A stretch of 64,000 nt of DNA from Saprospiraceae bacterium (GTDB taxonomy: Bacteria > Bacteroidota > Bacteroidia > Chitinophagales > Saprospiraceae), in NCBI GenBank assembly GCA_021738725.1, contig JAIPBE010000009.1, positions 35,731-99,730 on the forward strand, given 5' to 3'. The notes under the pieces are model-generated. The model made no database searches and was not told the origin of the DNA. It worked only from the letters and a program-made list of their open reading frames with translations. Of this stretch, positions 48,229 to 56,729 are shown piece after piece (within the stretch, counting starts at the first letter, position 1; every line of letters begins with the position of its first letter). Made by a program: the position numbers and the translations under genes.

Positions 48229-50094
48229 TCAATACCCGTCATCCTCGATCACGAATTCCGCATCTTTTTCCCAGATCTCCATCTCACATGGTTTGCAGTT
48301 GAATTTCAACTTGTATTCTACATCACCATGCTTCAACACTAATGGTTCCACCAGCTTTTCACCCATGGTTGCCTTTTGAAATCTGGGGCACTTACCCAGT
48401 TCATATTTGACGCAATATTTCGTTGTCATAACCCTTGACTTGCCAGGGTCCCATTGTAATTCAAAGGCTTTTTCAATGTCGGTCACACCATGCCGTTCAT
48501 AGAAGGTTCTGGCCAGTTTGTTTGAAACATTATGGGTAAAGTCCAGCTTGGAAATGGGATACGGATGATCTGTTTTTGGGATTTTATATTCTTCCCGATG
48601 GTATTCTTTGACGCGTATGTCCACCAGCTGGCCCAGAGTTGCTCTTCTGATTTCATTTATCTGAGAGGTGGGTAAGAACCAATGATCTGATAATTCGATT
48701 TTCAGGTCATCCACAATAAAGGGAGTGTTGCCCGTTTTTGACAGGTTCTTCTCGATGTTGGAGATGGATGATTCTTCGTTCTTAGCAGGTGTTTTATCTA
48801 CGACCATCGTCGAAATGCTTTTATGACCGTCTTCGTCAATGGCTGTTAGTGTGAATCCCTTATCGTTTTCTGAGAATATCAGAGAAACACTGATTTTTCG
48901 GATGGCACTGTCATCTCGTTCCAACAATTTATTAAAGGATGCATCATGATTCCGATAGATCAGAGTTCCCTCTGGTAGGGGTCTGAAGGAGTTTGGAATG
49001 ACCAGATCGTTGATAATGATATTGACACGGTCTCCATCTGCTTTTCCTTCCTCATTGATAAAATATAGGCCATCGCCATTATTCAATAGTTCATAGTTTT
49101 CGATGACATAGCCATTCGCTCTTACTTCCAGGAGTTTGCCGATCAACTGGCCCTGGGATTTTGGTGTTTCCCAGGATCCGATCTTCTTATCTCGTTTATT
49201 CACAAAATAATCGGTATAGCCCCGGTTAAAGCTCTTATCCATTTGAGGATCAAAACTGAAGAAGGTTTTACCTGATGATGCTTTGATATACTGGTCACTG
49301 ACCTCTAGAAAAGCATCCAGTCGCTTTCTCAGATAGGAGACATTGTTTTTAACATAAGCGAGGTCTTTCAGTCTGCCTTCGATTTTAAATGAGGTTACTC
49401 CGGCGTCGATCAGGTCGGGCAACTGATCACTCAGATTCAGATCTTTGATAGACAACAGATGTGTCTCTGTTAACAGGGTTGTACCGGTCCCATCGATCAG
49501 GTTGTACGGCAGCCTGCAATTCTGGGCACAGGAGCCTCTGTTGGCACTTCGTTCTCCGTTGGCCACACTCATGTAACAATTGCCGCTGAAGGATACACAG
49601 AGCGCTCCGGAGACAAAGAACTCCAATTCGGCATCTGTGGTGTCTCGGATCTCACTGATCTGGTCCAGATTTAATTCCCGAGCCAGGACAACACGCTTGA
49701 TTCCTGCATCGTGGAGGAATTTGATATGTTTTGGATCACGGTTGTTGGCCTGTGTACTGGCATGCAGGACGATCGGTGGCAGATCCATTTCCAGGATGGC
49801 CATATCCTGGATAATGAGAGCGTCGACGCCAATGGAGTATAATTCGTGGATGAGTTTTTGGCAGGTTTTTAATTCAGTGTCATAGAGTATGGTATTGACG
49901 ACGACAAAAACCTGGGCTTTGAAAAGGTGTGCATACTGGACCAATTCAGCGATATCCTCCACACTGTTGGTGGCGTTGGTACGGGCGCCGAATTGAGGGG
50001 CGCCAATATAAACGGCATCGGCACCTGCGTTGATGGCGGCCATACCTTGAACCAGGTTCTTTGCTGGAGCCAGGATCTCAACTTTTGTTTTCAT
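48229..50094 (-). CDS. U32 peptidase-family protein
   Basis: Protein of 621 residues from the ATG at 50094. The N-terminal TIM-barrel-like part has ILAPAKNLVQGMAAINAGAD, HASTQANNRDP and the Cys cluster CVSFSGNCYMSVANGERS with NRGSCAQNCR. The family includes YegQ/TrhP-type enzymes that hydroxylate tRNA wobble uridine with bound iron, as well as older peptidase names. The C-terminal about 280 residues are extra compared with short U32 proteins and end with a Cys-rich stretch (TTKYCVKYELGKCPRF, FNCKPCEME). Base composition looks more AT-rich than neighbours. The start is next to a glycyl-tRNA synthetase fragment. Confidence 0.85.
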   Translation of the reverse strand: MKTKVEILAPAKNLVQGMAAINAGADAVYIGAPQFGARTNATNSVEDIAELVQYAHLFKAQVFVVVNTILYDTELKTCQKLIHELYSIGVDALIIQDMAILEMDLPPIVLHASTQANNRDPKHIKFLHDAGIKRVVLARELNLDQISEIRDTTDAELEFFVSGALCVSFSGNCYMSVANGERSANRGSCAQNCRLPYNLIDGTGTTLLTETHLLSIKDLNLSDQLPDLIDAGVTSFKIEGRLKDLAYVKNNVSYLRKRLDAFLEVSDQYIKASSGKTFFSFDPQMDKSFNRGYTDYFVNKRDKKIGSWETPKSQGQLIGKLLEVRANGYVIENYELLNNGDGLYFINEEGKADGDRVNIIINDLVIPNSFRPLPEGTLIYRNHDASFNKLLERDDSAIRKISVSLIFSENDKGFTLTAIDEDGHKSISTMVVDKTPAKNEESSISNIEKNLSKTGNTPFIVDDLKIELSDHWFLPTSQINEIRRATLGQLVDIRVKEYHREEYKIPKTDHPYPISKLDFTHNVSNKLARTFYERHGVTDIEKAFELQWDPGKSRVMTTKYCVKYELGKCPRFQKATMGEKLVEPLVLKHGDVEYKLKFNCKPCEMEIWEKDAEFVIEDDGY

Positions 50095-50119
50095 AGGACG
50101 AAGATAGCTTGCCACGAGG

Positions 50120-50278
50120 AATCCCTGCCGGCGATATCGACTCCAATGGCGTCCTTCTCATCATACTGGCACGGGAAGCGGGCTTTCAGCTGGTGGAGCA
50201 CAATCCGGGCTTTGTCGGTCAACTCCTCTTTGTTTTTGACCAGCGGCAGAACAGCATATTTGATCGTTGCAAATGATG
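50120..50278 (-). pseudogene. Displaced fragment of glycyl-tRNA synthetase gene
   Basis: About 159 bp on the minus strand match the live gene at about 52303-52464 (anticodon-binding domain; shared AVLPLVKNKE and FPCQYDEKDAIG). After the shared GGA codon the relic lacks one base (GGAGTCG versus GGACGTCG), shifting the frame. Several amino acids differ (KYAVL versus KCAVL). It has no start or other synthetase parts. Confidence 0.88.
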
Positions 50279-50315
50279 GTGTTCATTATAGACAGGAGTG
50301 ATCTGTTCGTTCAAA

Positions 50316-51569
50316 TTATACAAGCTTCTCTTCTACCCGGGACCTCCATATTGGAAACCCGTCGATCAGGGCAGAGTTGCTGTGTTCGTGAGGGATGCGG
50401 TGAAAGACAAAAGCTGTTTTTTCTGCCTGATGAAGATATGTCATCCGACCATGTTCGCGAATAGCATTGATCTCCCGTTCCAATAACTGGTAAGCAATTG
50501 CATTGTTGAATGGCCCCCTGGGCAGACTCCAAAGATAGGTAGCATTCGTATTGAGCAGTTCCCACAGAAAATGGTGCATGGAGTCACCGAGGTGATGAAA
50601 AACAAATCCGAAATGTGGCTGGATTGTGAATTTGAGGGGTGTTGTAGCTTCCTGTAGATGCCCGGAAAGGTACCGGAGCTGGGCACCATTTCGAACCTCC
50701 TGTGCTTGGATGATCTCTTCCAACAAGAGTCTTTCGTTATCCCTGTAAGTGTTGCCCAGTGTTTCGGCGGGAGTATCCTCAAAAAACTCATCCGAACTGA
50801 AGAGGCTTTTATCTACCTGCTTGGTTTGTTTAGAGCGGATACTATCTCGTAACACCAATTGCCGCACGATAGAGATAGATTGATCGTTGATCTGATCCAG
50901 ATCTGGAGAGGTGCAGGTAACTGACTTGACGAGTCGACCCACCACTTCTGCGTATCCAGTCACCTGGATGGTCCGCTTTCCGAATAGTTTCCCAAAGAAT
51001 GGTTTGATGATTTCAAATTCAGGGAGGATATGTGGATTAGCCAACTGAATGGGGACGGGTTCAGGGACACCGGGGATTCTTTTTTCGGCTTCAACAAATC
51101 CGAGTTTGAAACGGAGTTTGCCGAGGGGAATGCGGCTATCAATCGAAATTCGTCGTGGTTCGGGCTTCCAGGTGTCAGGTGAGGGAGGCGGTGATTTTGG
51201 GCTGGCCTGTGGAATGCGCTCCAGCAGGTCGGTGAATGCTTCCTTTTTATACATACTGAGTTGTTCCTGTAGTGGAAGCCACTTCACTTCTTGGAAGTGA
51301 ATCTGGTGGATGGGCGCTTTGGGGATTTGTTGGGAAAAAAGTGGTTGCGGATCAGAAACATTGAAATGGATCACAGTGACAGTCAGTTTGCCGGTTGTCC
51401 GGTCATAGGCATCCTGTCGAACACGCCAATAATGAGGTTTGAACTCGGAAAAGTAGAAGTTGGCTTTAGCAGGAAAATTGGTCATCGACCAATCGACCCG
51501 TTCCCGGTCGTTCAGGTAGATGCCGTCATTGGCCACATGCAGAAGGATGGTGCGCGGTGGGGATGTCAT
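50316..51569 (-). CDS. Uncharacterised protein between synthetase copies
   Basis: Protein of 417 residues from the ATG at 51569 (MTSPPRTILLHVANDG); longer in-frame starts exist to 51701. No signal peptide or membrane helix. It has charged, mixed alpha/beta composition, a Pro-rich stretch near residue 125 (SPKSPPPSPDTWKPEPRR) and a C-terminal part rich in His and aromatics (PHFGFVFHHLGDSMHHFLWE). I do not recognise the family. It sits between the glycyl-tRNA synthetase fragment and the intact gene. Confidence 0.7.
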   Translation of the reverse strand: MTSPPRTILLHVANDGIYLNDRERVDWSMTNFPAKANFYFSEFKPHYWRVRQDAYDRTTGKLTVTVIHFNVSDPQPLFSQQIPKAPIHQIHFQEVKWLPLQEQLSMYKKEAFTDLLERIPQASPKSPPPSPDTWKPEPRRISIDSRIPLGKLRFKLGFVEAEKRIPGVPEPVPIQLANPHILPEFEIIKPFFGKLFGKRTIQVTGYAEVVGRLVKSVTCTSPDLDQINDQSISIVRQLVLRDSIRSKQTKQVDKSLFSSDEFFEDTPAETLGNTYRDNERLLLEEIIQAQEVRNGAQLRYLSGHLQEATTPLKFTIQPHFGFVFHHLGDSMHHFLWELLNTNATYLWSLPRGPFNNAIAYQLLEREINAIREHGRMTYLHQAEKTAFVFHRIPHEHSNSALIDGFPIWRSRVEEKLV

Positions 51570-52143
51570 ATGGAATGTAAAAACGCACCACAAGTTAATG
51601 AAACCCGGTTGACCATGATGGAGCAAGTGGACATTCAACGAGCCAATAAGACTGCTAGAAAGAAGGATTTCAATACTGCTTTTACCGGAATGGTTCCTCA
51701 CCGATCAATGGATTCATTTCCATGATTTATTAGAACTCTAGGCAGAAATACGTCAGGCCACTGCTCCAGTATTGGAAGTTTTAATCAGGACAATTTGGAA
51801 GATCTTCCATCCAGACATACGTCAATAAATGCTTGGTTGTGGTTCGTCTCCAAGAGTTGAGGCGGATCAAAATGTCAAAAAAGTACCGAAATAGGGGACG
51901 TCATTTTGACATAGCTCAATCCCGAAATATTACCGATCCCCGCATATTGGTTGGATCAGGATTTACAGCATTGGAGGATGAACAGGATGATGGTGGAAGA
52001 GTAAGGACGACAAATTCAATGCCCTTATTTCGAAGTAACTCAATACCTCCTTAACGAAATAGCACATTGACGGGCATTAAAACAGGTCACAGGGTGATAT
52101 AGGTTTAGCAGCCCATTACCCAATACCCAACGCCCAACATAGA
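51570..52143. other. Intergenic region with repeat phrases
   Basis: About 570 bp. A 73-codon plus-strand frame at 51833 has no support. Near 52025-52060 the phrase TTATTTCGAAGTAACTCAAT and following resembles CGAAATAACGCAATAACGCC at about 63725. CCCAATACCCAACGCCCAAC at about 52117 is shared with 63787 and 23716. Confidence 0.5.
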
Positions 52144-53697
52144 TCAGGCAAACAAATTGGCCATCGTCGTTTTCTCCAGCACTATAGCGGTCACCTGGTC
52201 AATCCCCACCCGCACCTGTTCGAGCGTATCCCGTTCGCGAATAGTCACCGTCTCATCTTCCAGGGTTTGAAAGTCAACCGTCACACAGAACGGGGTGCCA
52301 ATGGCATCCTGTCGGCGATAGCGACGTCCGATCGCGTCCTTCTCATCATACTGGCACGGGAAGTGGGCCTTCAGCTGGTGGAGCACAGCCCGGGCTTTGT
52401 CGGTCAAGTCCTCTTTATTTTTCACTAGCGGCAGAACTGCACATTTGATCGGCGCCAATGAAGGAGGCAGTTTCAGAACTGTTCGAGTTGAATCCTTCCC
52501 ATCCGCATCCGGGACGGTTTCTTCGACGAGGGCGTGGCTCATCAGCGCCAGGAACATTCGGTCGCAACCGATAGATGTTTCCACCACAAAGGGGACGTAG
52601 TTCTCGTTCAGTTCGGGGTCGAAGTATTGCAATTTCTTGCCAGACAATTCCTGGTGGCTTTTCAGGTCATAATCGGTCCGGCTGTGGATGCCTTCCAACT
52701 CCCGGAAACCGAATGGGAAGTCGAACTGGATGTCTACCGCGGCATTGGCATAGTGGGCCAGATTGTCGTGGTCCTTGAACTTCAACTTTTCCGCCGGCGT
52801 GCCCAACGCCAGGTGCCACTTCATACGCTCTTCCTTCCAGTACTTGTAGAATTCCATCTCTGTGCCGGGCCGGACGAAAAACTGCATCTCCATCTGTTCG
52901 AACTCGCGCATGCGGAAGATGAACTGCCGGGCCACGATCTCATTGCGGAAGGCCTTCCCGATTTGGGCGATACCGAAAGGCACCTTCTGACGGGTGGTTT
53001 TCTGGACATTCAGGAAATTCACAAAAATGCCCTGCGCGGTTTCCGGACGCAGGTAGAGTTTACCCTCCTCGCCAGCGATATTTCCGAGCTGCGTGGAAAA
53101 CATCAGATTGAACTGGCGGACTTCCGTCCAGTTGCGGCTGCCGCTCACCGGATCGGCGATCTCCAAATCCTCGATAAGTGTCTTCAGCCCCGCCATATCT
53201 CCGTCGGTCATGCAGGTGGCCAGACGTTTATTTATATCGTCGATCTTGATCTGATTGGCCACCACACGTTCGTTGGTCAGCCTGTACATAGCCTCGTCAA
53301 AGTCATCGCCGAAACGTTTGACGGCTTTGTCCACCTCCTTGCTGATCTTGGCCTCGATCTTCTCTATATATTCCTCGATCATCACATCGGCCCGGTAGCG
53401 TTTGTTGCTGTCCTTGTTGTCGATCAGGGGGTCATTGAACGCATCGACGTGCCCGGAAGCCTTCCAGGTCTTCGGGTGCATGAAGATGGCTGCATCAATG
53501 CCCACGATGTTATCGTGCATGCGCACCATAGCCTGCCACCAGTAATCTTTGATGTTGTTTTTCAACTCCACACCGTAGGGGCCGTAGTCGTAAGCGGCAC
53601 TCAGGCCGTCGTAGATCTCGCTCGACTGAAAGATGAATCCATATTCCTTACAATGTGAGACGATATTCTTGAACTGGTCTTCTGACGATGCTGACAT
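52144..53697 (-). CDS. glyQS: Glycyl-tRNA synthetase, single-chain (alpha2) type
   Basis: Protein of 517 residues from the ATG at 53697 (MSASSEDQFKNIVSH). Class II synthetase motif 2 is FRNEIVARQFIFRMREFEQ and motif 3 is GCDRMFLALMSHAL. The anticodon-binding domain runs from about residue 405 (APIKCAVLPLVKNKE) to the end. The family is the archaeal/eukaryote-like dimer rather than the alpha2beta2 bacterial form. It attaches glycine to tRNA-Gly. A partial second copy of its anticodon-binding region lies 1.9 kb away. Confidence 0.96.
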   Translation of the reverse strand: MSASSEDQFKNIVSHCKEYGFIFQSSEIYDGLSAAYDYGPYGVELKNNIKDYWWQAMVRMHDNIVGIDAAIFMHPKTWKASGHVDAFNDPLIDNKDSNKRYRADVMIEEYIEKIEAKISKEVDKAVKRFGDDFDEAMYRLTNERVVANQIKIDDINKRLATCMTDGDMAGLKTLIEDLEIADPVSGSRNWTEVRQFNLMFSTQLGNIAGEEGKLYLRPETAQGIFVNFLNVQKTTRQKVPFGIAQIGKAFRNEIVARQFIFRMREFEQMEMQFFVRPGTEMEFYKYWKEERMKWHLALGTPAEKLKFKDHDNLAHYANAAVDIQFDFPFGFRELEGIHSRTDYDLKSHQELSGKKLQYFDPELNENYVPFVVETSIGCDRMFLALMSHALVEETVPDADGKDSTRTVLKLPPSLAPIKCAVLPLVKNKEDLTDKARAVLHQLKAHFPCQYDEKDAIGRRYRRQDAIGTPFCVTVDFQTLEDETVTIRERDTLEQVRVGIDQVTAIVLEKTTMANLFA

Positions 53698-54287
53698 GGA
53701 ATGATTTTTTGGGTCTTTTGACCGGCGGCAAAGATACATGCCTTTGTTAAATGGCCGCGTTTGGTGCTTGAGGCGGGCCAGGGGAGTTTTGTCACCATTT
53801 TTGCGGAGCAAAAATACCGCCAAAACAGAACTGACGGATCGGATTACCCCGGGCTGGCATCCTCCGGCGAGTAAAAAGACCGGGGCTATTGACGTGTTCT
53901 ACCTGATTTGAAAAGCGCAATCTTATAGAGTTGCGTTCTTCCGTCCCTAAACGAATAAACTTATAACCGAATAAACACGTCCCAAAAGCGGCTCCAGCCG
54001 CCAGCGCATTCAAGCGAAAGGCGAACAGCCACAGCTGTCAGCATCACGGATTCTCACGGATGAACGGATAGCACGGATAGCTCTGGCACCCAAGCGAATC
54101 CTGCCGAGCAAGCCCTGAAGGGGCGCAATCCAGCCAGCTGAAGAGTGCTACGTGAGTGATGATCAGCAGAAATCTTCCGGACGTAGATCGTCACCTGATG
54201 CTAGCTCATCACTAAAAATGATTGTTGATAATAGTGGGCTTATTCAGTAGATTTGAAACTATTGAAATTCCATGTCAATTTCAGAAT
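53698..54287. repeat. Interspersed repeat plus first REP element, unit A leader
   Basis: Contains a repeat opening GTCACCATTTTTGCGGAGCA near 53790, related to about 56127. The segment from about 53964 (CCGAATAAACACGTCCC) is nearly identical to that from 55028. A single AGCCCTGAAGGGGCGC element lies at 54111-54126. The promoter for the downstream gene is not clear. Confidence 0.7.
53729..53736 (-). promoter_or_regulatory. Promoter -7 element TATCTTTG for glycyl-tRNA synthetase
   Basis: Minus-strand TATCTTTG, 31 bases upstream of the ATG at 53697. Confidence 0.5.
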
Positions 54288-54905
54288 ATGCACCGTATCC
54301 TGCCATTCATTTTAATCCTTGCCTTTGGTTCCGCACAAGCCCAAATGGAGACGATTATGGATAACACGGGTCACATCAGTGGATTCGGGGGGGCATACCT
54401 GGGATTTGGTGTAATTGCCAAGGATGTATCGTTTTTTCATGGAGCTGGAGGGGGGATAATGGTCGGTAGCTTTTTTCTCGGTGGGTTTATAGAGACCTCA
54501 TACAGCAGTATCCAATTGAATGAAGCCGATTATTCCACTAAAATGGACTGTATTGGTATTTGGTCAGGTTATAGCCTGAATACACAAAAAATGATTCATC
54601 CGTATATAAGTTTGAAAGGCGGATATAGTACCATGACCAATCAGGAACGAGGTCATTCAGACAACCGGTATCTGGATCATGTCTTTATACTGCACCCTGA
54701 GGCTGGAGTTGAATTCAATATATCTCGTGTTTTTCGTGTTGTTTTTACGGTGGGCTATTGGCAAGCGCTTTATACGGACGATGAACCTTTGCACCTCAGG
54801 GATAAGGATTTTGGCGGTCCATCCGGCTGCTTGACCCTGCGCCTGGGAGGATTTGGACCTCGACCCACCAAAGAACCTCCAACCCCAGATGTTCAGAGCC
54901 GGTAA
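54288..54905 (+). CDS. Exported protein, tandem duplicate copy A
   Basis: Protein of 205 residues with signal peptide MHRILPFILILAFGSAQAQ. Alternating hydrophobic strands and Gly-rich turns (GGGIMVGSFFLGGFIETSYS, LHPEAGVEFNISRVFRVVF) suggest a small outer-membrane beta-barrel. It ends GGFGPRPTKEPPTPDVQSR. It is paralogous to the next gene over its whole length, including the upstream region. Function unknown. Confidence 0.78.
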   Translation: MHRILPFILILAFGSAQAQMETIMDNTGHISGFGGAYLGFGVIAKDVSFFHGAGGGIMVGSFFLGGFIETSYSSIQLNEADYSTKMDCIGIWSGYSLNTQKMIHPYISLKGGYSTMTNQERGHSDNRYLDHVFILHPEAGVEFNISRVFRVVFTVGYWQALYTDDEPLHLRDKDFGGPSGCLTLRLGGFGPRPTKEPPTPDVQSR

Positions 54906-55417
54906 ACTTCAGGCGTTATTCGATATGTTACCCAGTGTTAACCCGGGCTATTGACCCAGACTTTGGACGCCTGCATTCTGCATCTTGCCCTTCGCCTTTT
55001 ACCCTTGACCATTTACCAGACATCTCGTAACCGAATAAACACGTCCCAAAAGCGGCTCCAGCCGCCAGCGCATTCAAGCGAAAGGCGAACAGCCACAGCT
55101 GTCAGCATCACGGATTCTCACGGATGAGCGGATAGCACGGATAGGCCTTGCACCCAAGCGAATCCTGCCGAGCAAGCCCTGAAGGGGCGCAATCACAAAG
55201 CGAATGGCAACGCCATTCGAACGAGGGCCGAAAATGCAAAGCCCTGAAAGGGCGAAATCCACCCATCTGAAGAGTGTATCGTAATGCGATGAGTAGAAGA
55301 AAACGCTCAGATACAGACCAACAACGAATGGCCGCTCAACACCAGAAATAATTGTTGATAATAATGGTCTTATGCAGTAGATTTGATACCATTGAAATTC
55401 AATGCCAACTACTGAAT
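54906..55417. repeat. Duplicated leader with extra 65-bp REP unit
   Basis: The unit B leader begins at 55028. Compared with unit A it carries an extra 65 bp: AGCCCTGAAGGGGCG at 55175 and AGCCCTGAAAGGGCG at 55240, with the perfect hairpin CGAATGGC-AAC-GCCATTCG (55201-55219) between them. Outside this insertion the leaders align closely. Confidence 0.75.
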
Positions 55418-56035
55418 ATGCACCGAATCCTTTCCTTCATCTTATTCCTTGCCTTTGGTTCCGCACAAGCCCAAATGGAGACATTCATGGACACGAAAGG
55501 TCATATCAGTGGATTCGGTGGGCCGTATATAGGATTCGGTGAGATGGCCGGTGGGTTATCCGTATTTCGAGGGATGGGCGGCGGACTACTGGTAGATGGA
55601 TTTTTTATCGGGGGCATCCTGGAAGTATCCGTCAGTAAAGCCCCTGTAGAAGACGGAGACTACATTGCCGGGATGTTTAGTGGTGGACTCTGGTCTGGCT
55701 ATAGCTTCCTGAACCAAAAAAAGATACATCCCTATATCAGCTTGAAAAGTGCAATTAGCAGTTTGACCATCCAGGAAAAGGCAGACTTTGAAAACTCCTT
55801 TTCTGACAATGCGCTTTTGGTTCACCCGGAAGCTGGTGTCGAATTCAATATTACGCGAGTCGTTCGCGTCGTATTTGCCTTAGGTTACAGACAAGTACTC
55901 TTCGCAAATGACCTGCCTTTTCACATTGATCAAAAGGACTTTGGCGGGCCATCCGGCTGCTTGACCCTGCGTATGGGTGGTTTTGGACCTCGCCCTACGA
56001 AAGAACCTCCAACCTCAGACGTTCAGAGTCGGTAA
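55418..56035 (+). CDS. Exported protein, tandem duplicate copy B
   Basis: Protein of 205 residues, same length and architecture as copy A: signal peptide ending SAQAQ, conserved KGHISGFGGPYIGFGEM, KIHPYISLKSA, LVHPEAGVEFNITRVVRVVF and the C-terminal GGFGPRPTKEPPTSDVQSR. The ends are nearly identical and the middle has diverged, as expected after duplication with relaxed or changing selection. Probable small outer-membrane barrel. Confidence 0.78.
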   Translation: MHRILSFILFLAFGSAQAQMETFMDTKGHISGFGGPYIGFGEMAGGLSVFRGMGGGLLVDGFFIGGILEVSVSKAPVEDGDYIAGMFSGGLWSGYSFLNQKKIHPYISLKSAISSLTIQEKADFENSFSDNALLVHPEAGVEFNITRVVRVVFALGYRQVLFANDLPFHIDQKDFGGPSGCLTLRMGGFGPRPTKEPPTSDVQSR

Positions 56036-56729
56036 ACTTCAGGTATTATTCGAAATGTTCTGTGGGATTTTGGTGAGTCCACCATCCTTCCGGAAGAGGC
56101 GGCATATGGCCATAAAGGGGTCTTTTTGTCACCATTTTTGCGGGGCAAAAATATCGCCAAAACAGATGGTACCGATTTGTTACCCGGGGTTGACCTCCTG
56201 CGGCGGTTAAAACCCCCCGGGCTATTAACCAAAATCCCAGGCGAATGCGCTGCTCATTCAACCCTTTGCCTTTTACTCTTGACCATTTGCCAAACACCCC
56301 GTAAACGAATAAACTCATAACCGAATAAACGCGTCCCAAAAGCGGCTCCAGCAGACAGCGCATTCAAGCGAATGGCGAAAAGCCAACACCAAACACCCTA
56401 TAAAGAGAGGGTAGACCGGCACCGAACTGACCAAACAAACCAGTAATATGCTAATTCTGCCGGGCCGGGGGAGGATTTGTCTTTTCCGTCGCAACTCCAT
56501 AACTCCTGAACTTCATAACTCCATAACTCCATACCCCTACTCCCAATGCGGCGTTGCCGCTCACGTACCCAAGCGAACACCAAATGGCGAACAGCCGAAC
56601 CTCGAACCACGCGCATTGACCCGAATCACAGGTACCACTGACCGAAAAATCCCCGAATTCTATGGATTCCTCTTCTGTGGACTCTACCTTTGGAAAAGCG
56701 ACAGTTCACATCCAAGAAAACGCGAGACC
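56036..56729. repeat. Interspersed repeat region before acs
   Basis: About 56127-56385 holds the fullest copy of a repeat that appears inverted at 5073-5258 and in part at 53790-54040 and 54940-55090: CACCATTTTTGCGGGGCAA, TTAACCAAAATCCCAG, CCCGTAAACGAATAAAC. The open frame from 56448 into acs translates repeat sequence and is not part of the enzyme. An imperfect CRP/FNR-like TTGAC-CCGA-ATCAC lies at 56616-56629. Confidence 0.7.

Noticed and set aside
51833..52054. Possible 73-residue gene
   Set aside because: No recognisable family, promoter or convincing composition; it lies in repeat-flanked intergenic DNA.
52534..53658. Long plus-strand open frame of 374 codons
   Set aside because: Entirely antisense to glycyl-tRNA synthetase, whose motifs are unambiguous.
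56448..56729. N-terminal extension of acetyl-CoA synthetase
   Set aside because: The extra codons translate interspersed repeat DNA and fall outside the enzyme family.
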